Of a DNA stretch of 64,000 bases, positions 38,491 through 48,241 are shown in pieces. Made by a program: the position numbers and the translations under genes. Each line of letters begins with the position of its first letter. Position 1 is the first letter of the stretch. This DNA comes from Flavobacterium sp. (lineage in GTDB: Bacteria > Bacteroidota > Bacteroidia > Flavobacteriales > Flavobacteriaceae). The DNA lies in the NCBI RefSeq assembly GCF_027484705.1, contig NZ_JAIXSL010000016.1:1-64000 (forward strand). The letters run 5' to 3'. The notes below the pieces were generated by a model, which was not told the origin of the DNA, searched no databases, and saw only the letters and a program-made list of their open reading frames with translations.

Positions 38491-40881
38491 ATGAGAAAAA
38501 TTACATTAGTCTTTTTTATTTTATGCGCATTTATTGGTAAGGCACAGTCAGTTTCTGAATATATATTCACCCAATCAACGGAAGTATATACACCGGTTGC
38601 TGGAATAAATTCTACTGCTGTTGGGGATGATGGCTCAGAAGATATCCTCTCTATAGGTTTTAATTTCAGTTATGGCGGTGGTACTTATTCCACATTCAGT
38701 ATTAGTACCAATGGTTTTATTCGGTTAGGGAATGGAGTCGCCGGTCAATCTTATACCAATATATTAGCGATTACTGCCCCTCAAAGCCCTTTAATTGCTC
38801 CTTTTTGGGACGATCATAACAGGAGTACCGGATCCATTCAATACTTACTTTCAGGAACGGCGCCTGATAGAGTATTAGAAATAGGATGGGACAACATCAA
38901 TTTAGGTGGAGGAGGAGCTCAAAGTACTACTGCTTTCGGATCGTTTAAAATGAGGTTGCACGAAACGACAGGAGCAATCGAATTCGTCTACGGACCAACA
39001 ATGAATCTGGCTGGTAATTTAACGGCTTCCATAGGATTAAATGATCTGAATAGTTTTTTAAGTGTTTCACCAGATTCATCAACCGCAACAACCTCATTTC
39101 TAACGGCCAATAACGGTATAACCACTAGCCAGTTTCTTTTAGGTCAGAAATTTACATTTGCACCAGGGAGTCACTGTGAAGGAACACCAGTTCCCGGTAA
39201 CACAATTTCAAATTTCGCAAGTGTTTGTGATAATTATCCATTAAATTTAAGCCTTCAAAACCAAACATCTGGATTTGGTGTTAGTTACCAATGGCAAATT
39301 TCTTCAGATGGTATAAGTTTCACAGATATCGGAGGAGCAACAAATCCAATATATATTACATTCCAAAATACTGCTTCAACATATCAATGTATCGTAACCT
39401 GTAGCGGTGTGAGTGTCACAAGTAATCCTGTTGAAGTCACTATGAATGATATAAATTTATGTTACTGTGTCCCAACTTATACCAATGGCATAACGCAAGG
39501 AGATTTGATTTCGAATGTTGTAATTACGGATACTACTTTGGCTAATAATTCAGGAACTTCAACAGCTGGTTCGGCTTACAATTATTTTGCAGGTCAGCCC
39601 AATTATACCGCTTCACTACATATCGGACAAACTTATGAGGTAAATGTAACAGTAGGAACTTTTGCTCAACAAAATGTTACTGTTTGGATTGATTACGATG
39701 ATGATGGAATTTTTGCAGCTAACGAAAGGGTAGGCAGCAGTGCAGAAATAGGAGCCAATGGAACAGGAATTTTTTCAATAGTATTAGATTGTAACGCTAT
39801 TCCCGGATTACACAGAATGAGGGTTCGCGATGTATGGAATACTCTTTCATCAGGAATAGAACCTTGTACCAATTATACCTATGGAGAAACCGAGGACTAC
39901 ACTATTACGATTGAAGATGGTATTGTGTGTGTAGCACCATTTAGTTTAGGAACACTATCTGTCAATGCCACCAATGCGGAAATTACTTGGGCTTCTGCTT
40001 GCAACCCAATTGGTTTTGATGTTCATGTCGGATTGGCTGGCAGTGGTTTACCCGTTGGTAATCCTTCACATCCAAATGCCACAAGCCCTTTGTTGGTAAC
40101 AAATTTGACTGAACTCACCGGTTATGAGTTTTATGTAAGATCATTATGTGCAGATAATCAAATCAGTGATTGGAGCGGTCCGTATAATTTCATGACGCTT
40201 CCACCGGCCATCTCTAATGATGAATGCAACAATGCGATTGCTTTGGTTCCCGGTACTAGTTTCAGCGAACATGCTATTGTGGGTAGTAATGTTGGGGCTA
40301 GTAAGTCTATCGGACCACCGAATCCTACCTGTGCCTCATTGGGCTTTGGAGGTGATGTTTGGTTTAGTACGATTGTTCCAGCGGACGGAAAGATTACTAT
40401 AGAAGTTCAGGCAAATCAAGGCTCACTATTTACAGATTCAGGAATGACAGTGTTTACCGGAACCTGTGATAATTTAATTGCTATCGGTTGCAGTGATGAT
40501 GAAGGAATCGGTTCGTTTTCAAAGTTGAACTTAACAGGTTTGACTTCTGGCCAGACAATCTATGCAAGAGTATGGGAATATGGTAATAATGTTCACGATG
40601 CTTTCCAGATTTCAGCTTGGAGTGCCACACTTGCTAATGCCGGTTTCGATCAATCGACTTTTAAGTATTATCCGAATCCAGTTAAAGATTATCTGAATCT
40701 TTCCTACACGCAACCTATCATTAAGATAATTGTTTACAATATGCTAGGGCAAGAAGTTTTTGCTCAAGAACCAAAATCCAGAGAAAGCAAAATGGATATG
40801 AGTAGCTTGCCTGTTGGTTCTTATCTTGTAAAGGTTTATACCAATGAGCAGCAGCAAACGATAAAAGTGATTAGAGAATAA
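38491..40881 (+). CDS. T9SS type A sorting domain-containing surface protein, array member 3 (GEVED and FnIII-like regions)
   Basis: VWIDYDDDGIFAANERVG...YGETEDYTITI; C-terminal YYPNPVKDYLNLSYTQPIIKIIVYNMLGQEVF..GSYLVKVYTNEQQQTIKVIRE. Confidence 0.88.
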   Translation: MRKITLVFFILCAFIGKAQSVSEYIFTQSTEVYTPVAGINSTAVGDDGSEDILSIGFNFSYGGGTYSTFSISTNGFIRLGNGVAGQSYTNILAITAPQSPLIAPFWDDHNRSTGSIQYLLSGTAPDRVLEIGWDNINLGGGGAQSTTAFGSFKMRLHETTGAIEFVYGPTMNLAGNLTASIGLNDLNSFLSVSPDSSTATTSFLTANNGITTSQFLLGQKFTFAPGSHCEGTPVPGNTISNFASVCDNYPLNLSLQNQTSGFGVSYQWQISSDGISFTDIGGATNPIYITFQNTASTYQCIVTCSGVSVTSNPVEVTMNDINLCYCVPTYTNGITQGDLISNVVITDTTLANNSGTSTAGSAYNYFAGQPNYTASLHIGQTYEVNVTVGTFAQQNVTVWIDYDDDGIFAANERVGSSAEIGANGTGIFSIVLDCNAIPGLHRMRVRDVWNTLSSGIEPCTNYTYGETEDYTITIEDGIVCVAPFSLGTLSVNATNAEITWASACNPIGFDVHVGLAGSGLPVGNPSHPNATSPLLVTNLTELTGYEFYVRSLCADNQISDWSGPYNFMTLPPAISNDECNNAIALVPGTSFSEHAIVGSNVGASKSIGPPNPTCASLGFGGDVWFSTIVPADGKITIEVQANQGSLFTDSGMTVFTGTCDNLIAIGCSDDEGIGSFSKLNLTGLTSGQTIYARVWEYGNNVHDAFQISAWSATLANAGFDQSTFKYYPNPVKDYLNLSYTQPIIKIIVYNMLGQEVFAQEPKSRESKMDMSSLPVGSYLVKVYTNEQQQTIKVIRE

Positions 40882-40902
40882 ATAAACGACAAATCAATAA
40901 TC

Positions 40903-40930
40903 AAAAGCCACCCAAAAACGGTGGTTTTTG
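40903..40930 (+). terminator. Rho-independent terminator
   Basis: AAAAGCCACCCAAAAACGGTGGTTTTTG. Confidence 0.7.
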
Positions 40931-40967
40931 TTTTTTATAAAGTTTATCTTTGTTAAAATTATACAGT

Positions 40968-41966
40968 ATGTTTTTTTCAATTATTATTCCTGTATACAAT
41001 CGACCGGACGAAACTGACGAGCTCTTGGACAGTTTGTCGAAATTAGAATTTGAAAGCGACTTTGAAATCGTCATAGTTGAAGATGGATCTGCAATCAAGT
41101 CAGATAAAGTGATAGAAAAGTATGCGGAAAAATTAAACATTTCGTATTACTTTAAGGACAACACCGGCCCGGGGGATTCTAGAAATTTCGGGATGAAGCA
41201 TGCCAAAGGTGATTACTTCATCCTTTTTGATTCGGATTGTATCATCCCCAAAAATTACTTGACCGAAGTTGAAAAAGCATTCAGAATCAATTATGTGGAC
41301 TGTTTCGGTGGACCTGATAAGGCTCTGGATTCGTTTTCAGACGTACAGAAAGCCATCAATTTCTCCATGACTTCTTTCCTCACTACCGGTGGTATTCGAG
41401 GTGGTTCGGAAGCGATTAATAAGTTCCAGCCCAGAAGTTTCAATATGGGCATTTCCAAAAAAGCGTTTGAAGCCTCAGGCGGATTTGGAAATATTCACCC
41501 CGGCGAAGATCCTGATTTGTCGATCCGTTTGTGGAATTTAGGTTTTGAAACCAAATTGTTCCCCAATGCGTATGTATTCCATAAACGTAGAATCGATTGG
41601 GGTAAGTTTTCGCTTCAGGTCAATAAATTCGGGAAGGCCAGGCCGATTCTGAACAGTTGGTATCCTGAGCATGGCAAACTGACTTATTTTTTTCCGTCAT
41701 TATTTATTTTGGGATTGTACGCTTCAATAGTTTTATTGGTTTTTGCAGAGGATTATGTATTGAAATTATATTGTTTATATTTTTTCGTTTTGTTTATTGT
41801 AGCCACTATTCAGAACAGAAGTATAAAAATCGGATGGCTGGCCATTGTAGCAACATGGAAGCAATTCCACGGGTATGGGCTCGGTTTTATGCAATCTTTC
41901 ATCAAGATCAACGTTCTCAAACAAAAACCGGAAGCAGCCTTTCCGGAATTATTTTTTAAGCCATGA
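40968..41966 (+). CDS. Glycosyltransferase family 2
   Basis: FSIIIPVYNRPDETDELLDSL; NTGPGDSRNFGMKHAKGDYFILFDSDC; HPGEDPDLSIRLWNLG. Confidence 0.9.
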   Translation: MFFSIIIPVYNRPDETDELLDSLSKLEFESDFEIVIVEDGSAIKSDKVIEKYAEKLNISYYFKDNTGPGDSRNFGMKHAKGDYFILFDSDCIIPKNYLTEVEKAFRINYVDCFGGPDKALDSFSDVQKAINFSMTSFLTTGGIRGGSEAINKFQPRSFNMGISKKAFEASGGFGNIHPGEDPDLSIRLWNLGFETKLFPNAYVFHKRRIDWGKFSLQVNKFGKARPILNSWYPEHGKLTYFFPSLFILGLYASIVLLVFAEDYVLKLYCLYFFVLFIVATIQNRSIKIGWLAIVATWKQFHGYGLGFMQSFIKINVLKQKPEAAFPELFFKP

Positions 41967-42547
41967 CAAAAATTATCGGACTTACCGGAGGAATAGGAAG
42001 TGGGAAAACTACCATAGCGCAGTATTTCAAATCATTGGGTATTCCGGTTTATATAGCTGATGATGAAGCCAAAAAAATGCTTGATGTTCCGACGATTCAA
42101 AAGGAAATTAAAGAAACATTCGGAGAAGTTGTGTTTGAAAATGGAGCTATATCCAGACCAAAACTAGCTTCGGTAGTATTTGAAAACCCTGAAAAACTGA
42201 AGGTCTTAAATGGCATCATTCATCCCGCAGTAAAGGAACATTTTAAAGATTGGTTTGTGCAACATTCGAATAATCCGATTGTTATTAGAGAAGCGGCCAT
42301 TCTTTTTGAAAGCGGAAGTTATTTGGATTGTGATAAGATTATTACCGTTGTAGCTCCATTGGAGACAAGAATTCAAAGAGTGCTTTCAAGAGATAAAACG
42401 ACCAGAGAAGCTGTTTTAAATCGAATCAAAAACCAATGGACCGACGAGATGAGAATCGCCAAAAGTGACTTTGTTATTGAAAATAATGACCTTTCTAATG
42501 CGAAAGAGCAAGTGGATAAAATTCTAAAAAAACTGACAAATCCATAA
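41963..42547 (+). CDS. coaE: Dephospho-CoA kinase
   Basis: IGLTGGIGSGKTTIAQYFKSLGIPVYIADDEAK. Confidence 0.95.
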   Translation: MTKIIGLTGGIGSGKTTIAQYFKSLGIPVYIADDEAKKMLDVPTIQKEIKETFGEVVFENGAISRPKLASVVFENPEKLKVLNGIIHPAVKEHFKDWFVQHSNNPIVIREAAILFESGSYLDCDKIITVVAPLETRIQRVLSRDKTTREAVLNRIKNQWTDEMRIAKSDFVIENNDLSNAKEQVDKILKKLTNP

Positions 42548-42615
42548 AATTCACTTTTGATGTTAATCTTTGGTTAATGTATTAATGGCTTAAATGTTAA
42601 AATGTTAATTTTGAT

Positions 42616-44202
42616 GTGATGAATAAATTGTTTTTCCGACTGCTTGTATTGTTGATGAGTTTGTCCTTGATAGGCATCATTCTCGTTCAGGTTTATTGGT
42701 TCAACACTTCGTTTAAGAATAATGAAGAACAGTTCAGGTTTCACGTCAAGCAAGTCATCGGCAATGTCGCTGACAAGCTACAAAAGGAAGAAGCTTTTAG
42801 TTTTATTGACAAATACAAAAAACTAAAAGACAGTATCGGAAAAGAACCTCAGAAAAGCGATTTTCTGGAGTTCGGTTACTATCAGAGAGATTCCCGCACT
42901 AATGAAACCATTATCTATTCCAATAATATTATTTCTGAGGATTACAATATTTCATCTTCGTTCTTTGATAAGAAATCCGACAGTATAAAACTTAAAAACT
43001 TTTCATCCAAAAGGGTTACGGAAGTTTTCAACAACGGCAATATCGATAAATCGGGCATGGATCAAAAAATCACACCCGACATCAAAATCCGTAAAGCTGG
43101 TAAACTTGAAATTCTCGACAATGCGCAGTTTGAAATTTTCTTTAAAGACATCGCAGCCGCAAAACCTTTGCAGGATCGCGTTTCAAAAGAAAAGCTATAC
43201 AAGTTGTTGAAAATCGAACTTGATGAATACGACGTGAAAACGCCTTTTGAGTTCAGTGTATATAGCAACGGCTTAGCAACCAAAATCCAATCGGAGAGTT
43301 TTAAGTTCGATAAAGACAATACGTATTCGATTCCCGTTTTTACGGACAATGAAGGCAACAACAAATACCAGTTGCTCGTAAGTTTTCCACACAAAGAAAA
43401 GTTTTTATTCTCAGAATTGGTAGGAATTACATTGTTGTCGATCATATTCACGTTGGTTATCGTGATTGCTTACACCAGCGCTTTGAATCAGCTGATCCGT
43501 CAACGCCAGATTTCGGAAATCAAAACCGATTTCATCAACAATATGACGCACGAATTCAAAACGCCGATTGCCACGATCAACTTGGCTTTAGATGCGATCA
43601 AGAATCCGAAAGTCATTGATGATAAGGAAAAGATACAACGTTACCTGCAAATGATCCGCGATGAAAACAAACGCATGCACGCGCAAGTTGAAAATGTTCT
43701 AAGGATTTCCAAACTTGAGAAAAAAGAATTGGAAATCACCAAAGAATCCTACAGCATCCACGATATCATCGAAGAAGCTATAGAACATGTCAACCTGATC
43801 ATCGAAGATCGACAAGGAACGATAGAAACGCATTTGGACGCCAACAGAACAACAGTATTGCTCAACGATGTCCATTTTACCAACGTGATTGTAAACGTAC
43901 TGGACAACGCCATTAAATACTCAACCGAACCGCCAAGAATCGATATTTATACTGAAAACATTAAAGATTTCGTTATCATTAAAATAAAAGACCAAGGCGT
44001 CGGAATGAGCAAAGTGGCCCAAAAGAAAATTTTTGAAAAATTCTATCGCGAACATACCGGCGATTTGCACAACGTCAAAGGACACGGACTAGGATTAGCC
44101 TACGTCAAAAGAATTGTAGAAGACCACAACGGTCAGATATTTGTAGAAAGTGAAAAAGGAAAAGGAAGCACATTTATTATTAAATTACCACTAATCAACT
44201 AA
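42616..44202 (+). CDS. Sensor histidine kinase (RprX-like)
   Basis: NNMTHEFKTPIATINLALDAI (HisKA); NVLDNAIKYS; GHGLGLAYVKRIVEDHNGQI. Confidence 0.92.
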   Translation: MMNKLFFRLLVLLMSLSLIGIILVQVYWFNTSFKNNEEQFRFHVKQVIGNVADKLQKEEAFSFIDKYKKLKDSIGKEPQKSDFLEFGYYQRDSRTNETIIYSNNIISEDYNISSSFFDKKSDSIKLKNFSSKRVTEVFNNGNIDKSGMDQKITPDIKIRKAGKLEILDNAQFEIFFKDIAAAKPLQDRVSKEKLYKLLKIELDEYDVKTPFEFSVYSNGLATKIQSESFKFDKDNTYSIPVFTDNEGNNKYQLLVSFPHKEKFLFSELVGITLLSIIFTLVIVIAYTSALNQLIRQRQISEIKTDFINNMTHEFKTPIATINLALDAIKNPKVIDDKEKIQRYLQMIRDENKRMHAQVENVLRISKLEKKELEITKESYSIHDIIEEAIEHVNLIIEDRQGTIETHLDANRTTVLLNDVHFTNVIVNVLDNAIKYSTEPPRIDIYTENIKDFVIIKIKDQGVGMSKVAQKKIFEKFYREHTGDLHNVKGHGLGLAYVKRIVEDHNGQIFVESEKGKGSTFIIKLPLIN

Positions 44203-44212
44203 ACTATAAGCT

Positions 44213-44929
44213 ATGGAAACAGACAACAAAAAAATCCTCTTAGTAGAAGACGACCAGAACTTTGGCGCCATACTAAAGGATTACCTCATGCTCAATGACT
44301 TCGATGTCACGCTCGCCAAGAACGGCATGGAAGGTTTCGAAAAATTCAAAAAAGACACTTACGATCTTTGCATCCTGGATGTTATGATGCCTTATAAAGA
44401 CGGCTATACATTAGCTAAAGAAATCCGCGAGAAAAACAAAGACGTGCCGATTATTTTCTTAACGGCCAAATCGATGAAAGAAGATGTGCTCAAAGGCTAC
44501 AAAGTAGGCGCAGACGATTATCTCAACAAACCTTTCGATTCGGAAGTATTGCTGATGAAAATCAAAGCCATCATCCAACGAAAAGCCAACGATGTCAAAA
44601 CCGATCACGTAAAATTCGAGTTCCAGATTGGGAATTTCCACCTGAACTCAAAATTGCGTTTCCTGACGTTCAAAAACGAGGAACCGATCAAACTCTCGCC
44701 AAAAGAAAACGAATTGCTTAAAATGCTCGCAGTATACGAAAACGATTTGATGCCAAGAGAATTAGCGCTCACTAAAATCTGGAGAGACGATAATTACTTC
44801 ACGTCAAGAAGTATGGACGTTTACATTGCCAAACTCAGAAAATACCTCAAACTCGATGAAGACGTAGAAATACTCAACATCCATGGCGAAGGTTTCCGTT
44901 TGGTAGTCAAAAACAAAATCGCCAGTTAA
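44213..44929 (+). CDS. OmpR-family response regulator (RprY-like)
   Basis: ILLVEDDQNFGAIL; DLCILDVMMPYKDG; GADDYLNKPF; winged helix C-terminus. Confidence 0.94.
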   Translation: METDNKKILLVEDDQNFGAILKDYLMLNDFDVTLAKNGMEGFEKFKKDTYDLCILDVMMPYKDGYTLAKEIREKNKDVPIIFLTAKSMKEDVLKGYKVGADDYLNKPFDSEVLLMKIKAIIQRKANDVKTDHVKFEFQIGNFHLNSKLRFLTFKNEEPIKLSPKENELLKMLAVYENDLMPRELALTKIWRDDNYFTSRSMDVYIAKLRKYLKLDEDVEILNIHGEGFRLVVKNKIAS

Positions 44930-44934
44930 AACAC

Positions 44935-44962
44935 AAAGCCCTGAGAAATCGGGGCTTTTTTT
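44935..44962 (+). terminator. Rho-independent terminator
   Basis: AAAGCCCTGAGAAATCGGGGCTTTTTTT. Confidence 0.8.
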
Positions 44963-44964
44963 AT

Positions 44965-45048
44965 GAGAAGCTATTCCGGCTATCATTCCAATCTTTTGCT
45001 TTTTAAAGAAAAAAGCAAAAGGATTTTCCCTTCTATCCGGGCTATGAC
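44965..45048 (+). repeat. 82-nt structured intergenic repeat, copy C (divergent)
   Basis: GAGAAGCTATTCCGGCTATCATTCCAATCTTTTGCTTTTTAAAGAAAAAAGCAAAAGGATTTTCCCTTCTATCCGGGCTATGAC. Confidence 0.85.
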
Positions 45049-45067
45049 ATTACGTTATCGCAGAACC

Positions 45068-45808
45068 TTATTTAAAATTCAATTCCAAAGCAAATACCGA
45101 TTTAGCATCTTTAGTAATGCTGAAAGTAGTTTTGTTTTTCAGTTGAAATTGGTGAATCTCCACCTTGTCTTTCAACGAAAGTTCCTTAAGGAAATTCATT
45201 TCGAGTGAAACAATTTTCTGCTCCAATATATAATTCTCATCCACCAAATCAAGGCACCATTCTAAATATTTCACGTTATTCACGTGGTTTACAATATCCA
45301 AATCTGACAACATCACTTTACGTTCAAATACCTTTTCTTTTTCTTCCAGAATAGTAATCTTAGAGAACGGAAGCAAAGTAGCCCGATCATACGGATATTT
45401 TTCGCAATGGTCGTGTACTAATGCCATGCCTTCAGGTCGGCGAGTTCTGGTGTTGAAAACCGCCCAGAAGGTTTCTGCTCCAATATATTTCTCACCATTG
45501 ACTGATACTTCCATAGCCCGCACCGAGCGTGAATTCTCAAGCGAGTTGATCCAGGTTTTGATGGTAATTTTATCTTTCCATTTTGGGAGTTTTGCAATTT
45601 CCAACCGCATTCTGCTGAGTACCCAAGCCTGATCGAATTCCTGCATGTCCACAAAGCTAAAACCACCTGATTCCGAATGTGCGGCAGCGGTCAATTGCAA
45701 CAGATTGCACAATTCGGTATAACGCAAATCGCCCTTAGGTGTGCATTGCATAAAATTGATTTCCCAATCCTGAGAATGTATCGACTTAAAATCGGGTGCT
45801 ATGGGCAT
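45068..45808 (-). CDS. Acyl-ACP thioesterase
   Basis: WVLSRMRLEIAKLPKWKDKITIKTWINS; LSDLDIVNHVNNVKYLEWCLD. Confidence 0.88.
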   Translation of the reverse strand: MPIAPDFKSIHSQDWEINFMQCTPKGDLRYTELCNLLQLTAAAHSESGGFSFVDMQEFDQAWVLSRMRLEIAKLPKWKDKITIKTWINSLENSRSVRAMEVSVNGEKYIGAETFWAVFNTRTRRPEGMALVHDHCEKYPYDRATLLPFSKITILEEKEKVFERKVMLSDLDIVNHVNNVKYLEWCLDLVDENYILEQKIVSLEMNFLKELSLKDKVEIHQFQLKNKTTFSITKDAKSVFALELNFK

Positions 45809-46724
45809 CTTTTTCGGTTTCTATGTATTGTATGATTTCTTCTGTCTTCACATTGAAATCAAACCATTTGGTGTTTTCTTTTCGTTTGAACCACGTCAGT
45901 TGTCGTTTGGCAAAACGTCGCGTGTTTTTTTTAATTTCTTCAATCGCTTCGGGCAAGGAAATTTTGTTCTCAAAATGATCAAACAATTCCCGATAGCCTA
46001 CGGTTTGCAGCGCATTTAGTTCTTTATGTTGAAATAATGCTTTGGCTTCTTCAAGCAATCCGGCTTCCATCATCAAATCAACGCGTTGGTTGATCCGATT
46101 ATATAAAACGTTTCTTTCCGCTTCCAAACCAATCACAATAGGCGTGAAGCTGCGTTCATTTTGTTTTTGGTTTAAAAACGAAGAATACGGTTTTCCTGTT
46201 CCCAGACAAACTTCTACAAAGCGCATCAGACGTTGAGGATTCTGCAAGGTTTGCGGATTTTCAGCAGATAGTTTTTCGTAATAATCCAGATCGTATTTTT
46301 TCAATTCCTGCTGAAGATAATCTATCCTAAATTCTTGATAGTGTGAATTAACGCTGTCTCGAATTACATTAGGGATTTCAGGAAAATCATCAAAACCTTT
46401 CAGTACGGCATCCACATACAAACCCGAACCGCCAACCAAAATAGCGTAATCATTTTTGGAGAATAATTCGTCAAGTTTAGCAATGGCTTCCTTTTCAAAT
46501 TCGCCTACAGTATAGTTTTTAAATACCGATTGGTTGTGGATGAAATGATGCGGCGCGCCTGCCAATTCTTCTGCTGATGGAACCGCTGTGCCAATAGTCA
46601 TTTCCTGATAGAATTGCCGGCTGTCACACGAAACAATCTCACAACCGAAATGCTTCGCCAACTGAATGCTCAGTGCTGTTTTTCCGATAGCAGTCGGGCC
46701 GACAATGGTAATCAGATATTTCAT
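45786..46724 (-). CDS. miaA: tRNA dimethylallyltransferase
   Basis: ITIVGPTAIGKTALSIQLAKHF; EIVSCDSRQFYQEMTIGTA; start at MKYLITIV; the ORF-track extension is repeat-encoded. Confidence 0.94.
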   Translation of the reverse strand: MKYLITIVGPTAIGKTALSIQLAKHFGCEIVSCDSRQFYQEMTIGTAVPSAEELAGAPHHFIHNQSVFKNYTVGEFEKEAIAKLDELFSKNDYAILVGGSGLYVDAVLKGFDDFPEIPNVIRDSVNSHYQEFRIDYLQQELKKYDLDYYEKLSAENPQTLQNPQRLMRFVEVCLGTGKPYSSFLNQKQNERSFTPIVIGLEAERNVLYNRINQRVDLMMEAGLLEEAKALFQHKELNALQTVGYRELFDHFENKISLPEAIEEIKKNTRRFAKRQLTWFKRKENTKWFDFNVKTEEIIQYIETEKDAHSTRF

Positions 46725-46735
46725 GCAGTGATGAG

Positions 46736-46816
46736 GTTTAGCCCCGATGGCAATGATATCCTTTTGGGCCGGAGTTCGGCGCAAAAGATTTAATGGACAG
46801 CGGGAAACAGCTTCTA
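46736..46816 (-). repeat. 82-nt structured intergenic repeat, copy D
   Basis: Minus strand TAGAAGCTGTTTCCCGCTGTCCATTAAATCTTTTGCGCCGAACTCCGGCCCAAAAGGATATCATTGCCATCGGGGCTAA. Confidence 0.88.
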
Positions 46817-48175
46817 AAAATACAACAATTTCAAACTTTTACTTCTTCTGATTTGGCTCTGAATAATCGTTCTCGTATCGCGATTGCTCGGCATATGCAC
46901 CAAAATGTTTCTGAGAATTTCGATGTTTCTGATCTGGTAATTCAAATCGTAAAAGGCGTAACCTTTATAGATTCCGTTTTCAATCAAAACTGCTGAACGC
47001 TCATTAATCGTACGTCCGCGATCGGTGAGTACGATGGTTTTGTTGTCAAATAAGTTTTTGTCGATGAATTCCTGCACTCGTAAATTATAAACTTCAGGAG
47101 CAACATTGCCAATACAGGCACCGTCACATTCTTTGATGGTGTATTGAAAACAATGCGTTTTTGTGTCGTAAATCCCATTGAGTTTCTGGCACAATTGGTA
47201 AGCCGCCGAAATTCTGTACAGCGCATTTTTGCCTTCCTGAAAAGTCGTGAACGAAGTGATTTCTTTTTTGCGTCCATCGGCTTTCTGGAGTTTCAAATTG
47301 ATGTAACCGTTCTCGTCTATCTCGTCATACAAAGCCCATTGAAAAATGCTTTTTCTTTGCGAACGGTTGTAAACGGGTTGATTGACTTTGATTTCCTGAC
47401 TTTCTTTTAAGAGCGCGATGAGTTCGCTTCCAGTCTCGTCAAAAGTCACGGCAAACACTTCGAGTTGTATCTTTTTGCATTTGTTTGTCGTTCCGGTAAA
47501 ATGTTGGTTTACACGTTTTTTGATGTTCTTACTTTTACCGATATAGATGATTGATCCGTCTTCGCGATGGATGTAATAAACGCCGGTTCTTGAAGGCAAT
47601 TGATCCACAATATCGAGCAATTTCGGAGCAATGCCTTTCACGACTTCAGATTGCACCAATTCTTTGACGATGGTTTTTTCGACGTCTTTCTCCAACAGCA
47701 TTTTAAACAACTTTACGGTTGCCAATGCGTCGCCGCTCGCACGGTGCCGGTCGGCCATCGGAATCCCTAAAGCGCGAACCAATTTACCAAGACTGTACGA
47801 AGGTTGTTCAGGCATCAGCACTTTTGCAAGTTCTACGGTACAGAGCGTTTTGCATTCAAAATCGTAACCCAAACGGCGGAACTCTGTGCGTAAAATGCGA
47901 TAATCGAACGAAGCGTTGTGCGCCACGATGATACAATCCTGCGTGATTTCGATGATTCGTTTTGCCACTTCGAAAAACTTCGGAGCCGAGCGCAGCATGG
48001 CGTTGTTGATTCCGGTGAGCTTGACCACGAAAGGCTGGATCGGGATTTCAGGATTGACCAGGCTGATGAATTGGTCTACGATCTCATGACCGTCGAATTT
48101 GTAGATGGCGATCTCAGTAATGCCTTCTTCATTATATTGTCCTCCGGTGGTTTCTATGTCGAGTATTGCGTACAA
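46814..48175 (-). CDS. DnaQ-like 3'-5' exonuclease fused to GIY-YIG (UvrC N-terminal/Cho-like) nuclease domain
   Basis: YAILDIETTGGQYNEEGITEIAI...HNASFDYRILRTEF and RTGVYYIHREDGSIIYIGKSKNIKKRVNQHF. Confidence 0.92.
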   Translation of the reverse strand: MYAILDIETTGGQYNEEGITEIAIYKFDGHEIVDQFISLVNPEIPIQPFVVKLTGINNAMLRSAPKFFEVAKRIIEITQDCIIVAHNASFDYRILRTEFRRLGYDFECKTLCTVELAKVLMPEQPSYSLGKLVRALGIPMADRHRASGDALATVKLFKMLLEKDVEKTIVKELVQSEVVKGIAPKLLDIVDQLPSRTGVYYIHREDGSIIYIGKSKNIKKRVNQHFTGTTNKCKKIQLEVFAVTFDETGSELIALLKESQEIKVNQPVYNRSQRKSIFQWALYDEIDENGYINLKLQKADGRKKEITSFTTFQEGKNALYRISAAYQLCQKLNGIYDTKTHCFQYTIKECDGACIGNVAPEVYNLRVQEFIDKNLFDNKTIVLTDRGRTINERSAVLIENGIYKGYAFYDLNYQIRNIEILRNILVHMPSNRDTRTIIQSQIRRSKSLKLLYF

Positions 48176-48186
48176 ATTGTGTAATC

Positions 48187-48240
48187 AGTGTTCAGTAAGT
48201 TAGTGTTCAGTTATTGTCATCCCGAGCGCAGTCAAGGGGA
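48187..48240. repeat. Degenerate AGTGTTCAGT repeat plus CATCCCGAGCGCAGTCAAGGGG element
   Basis: AGTGTTCAGT at 48187-48196 and 48202-48211. Confidence 0.7.
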
Positions 48241-48241
48241 A

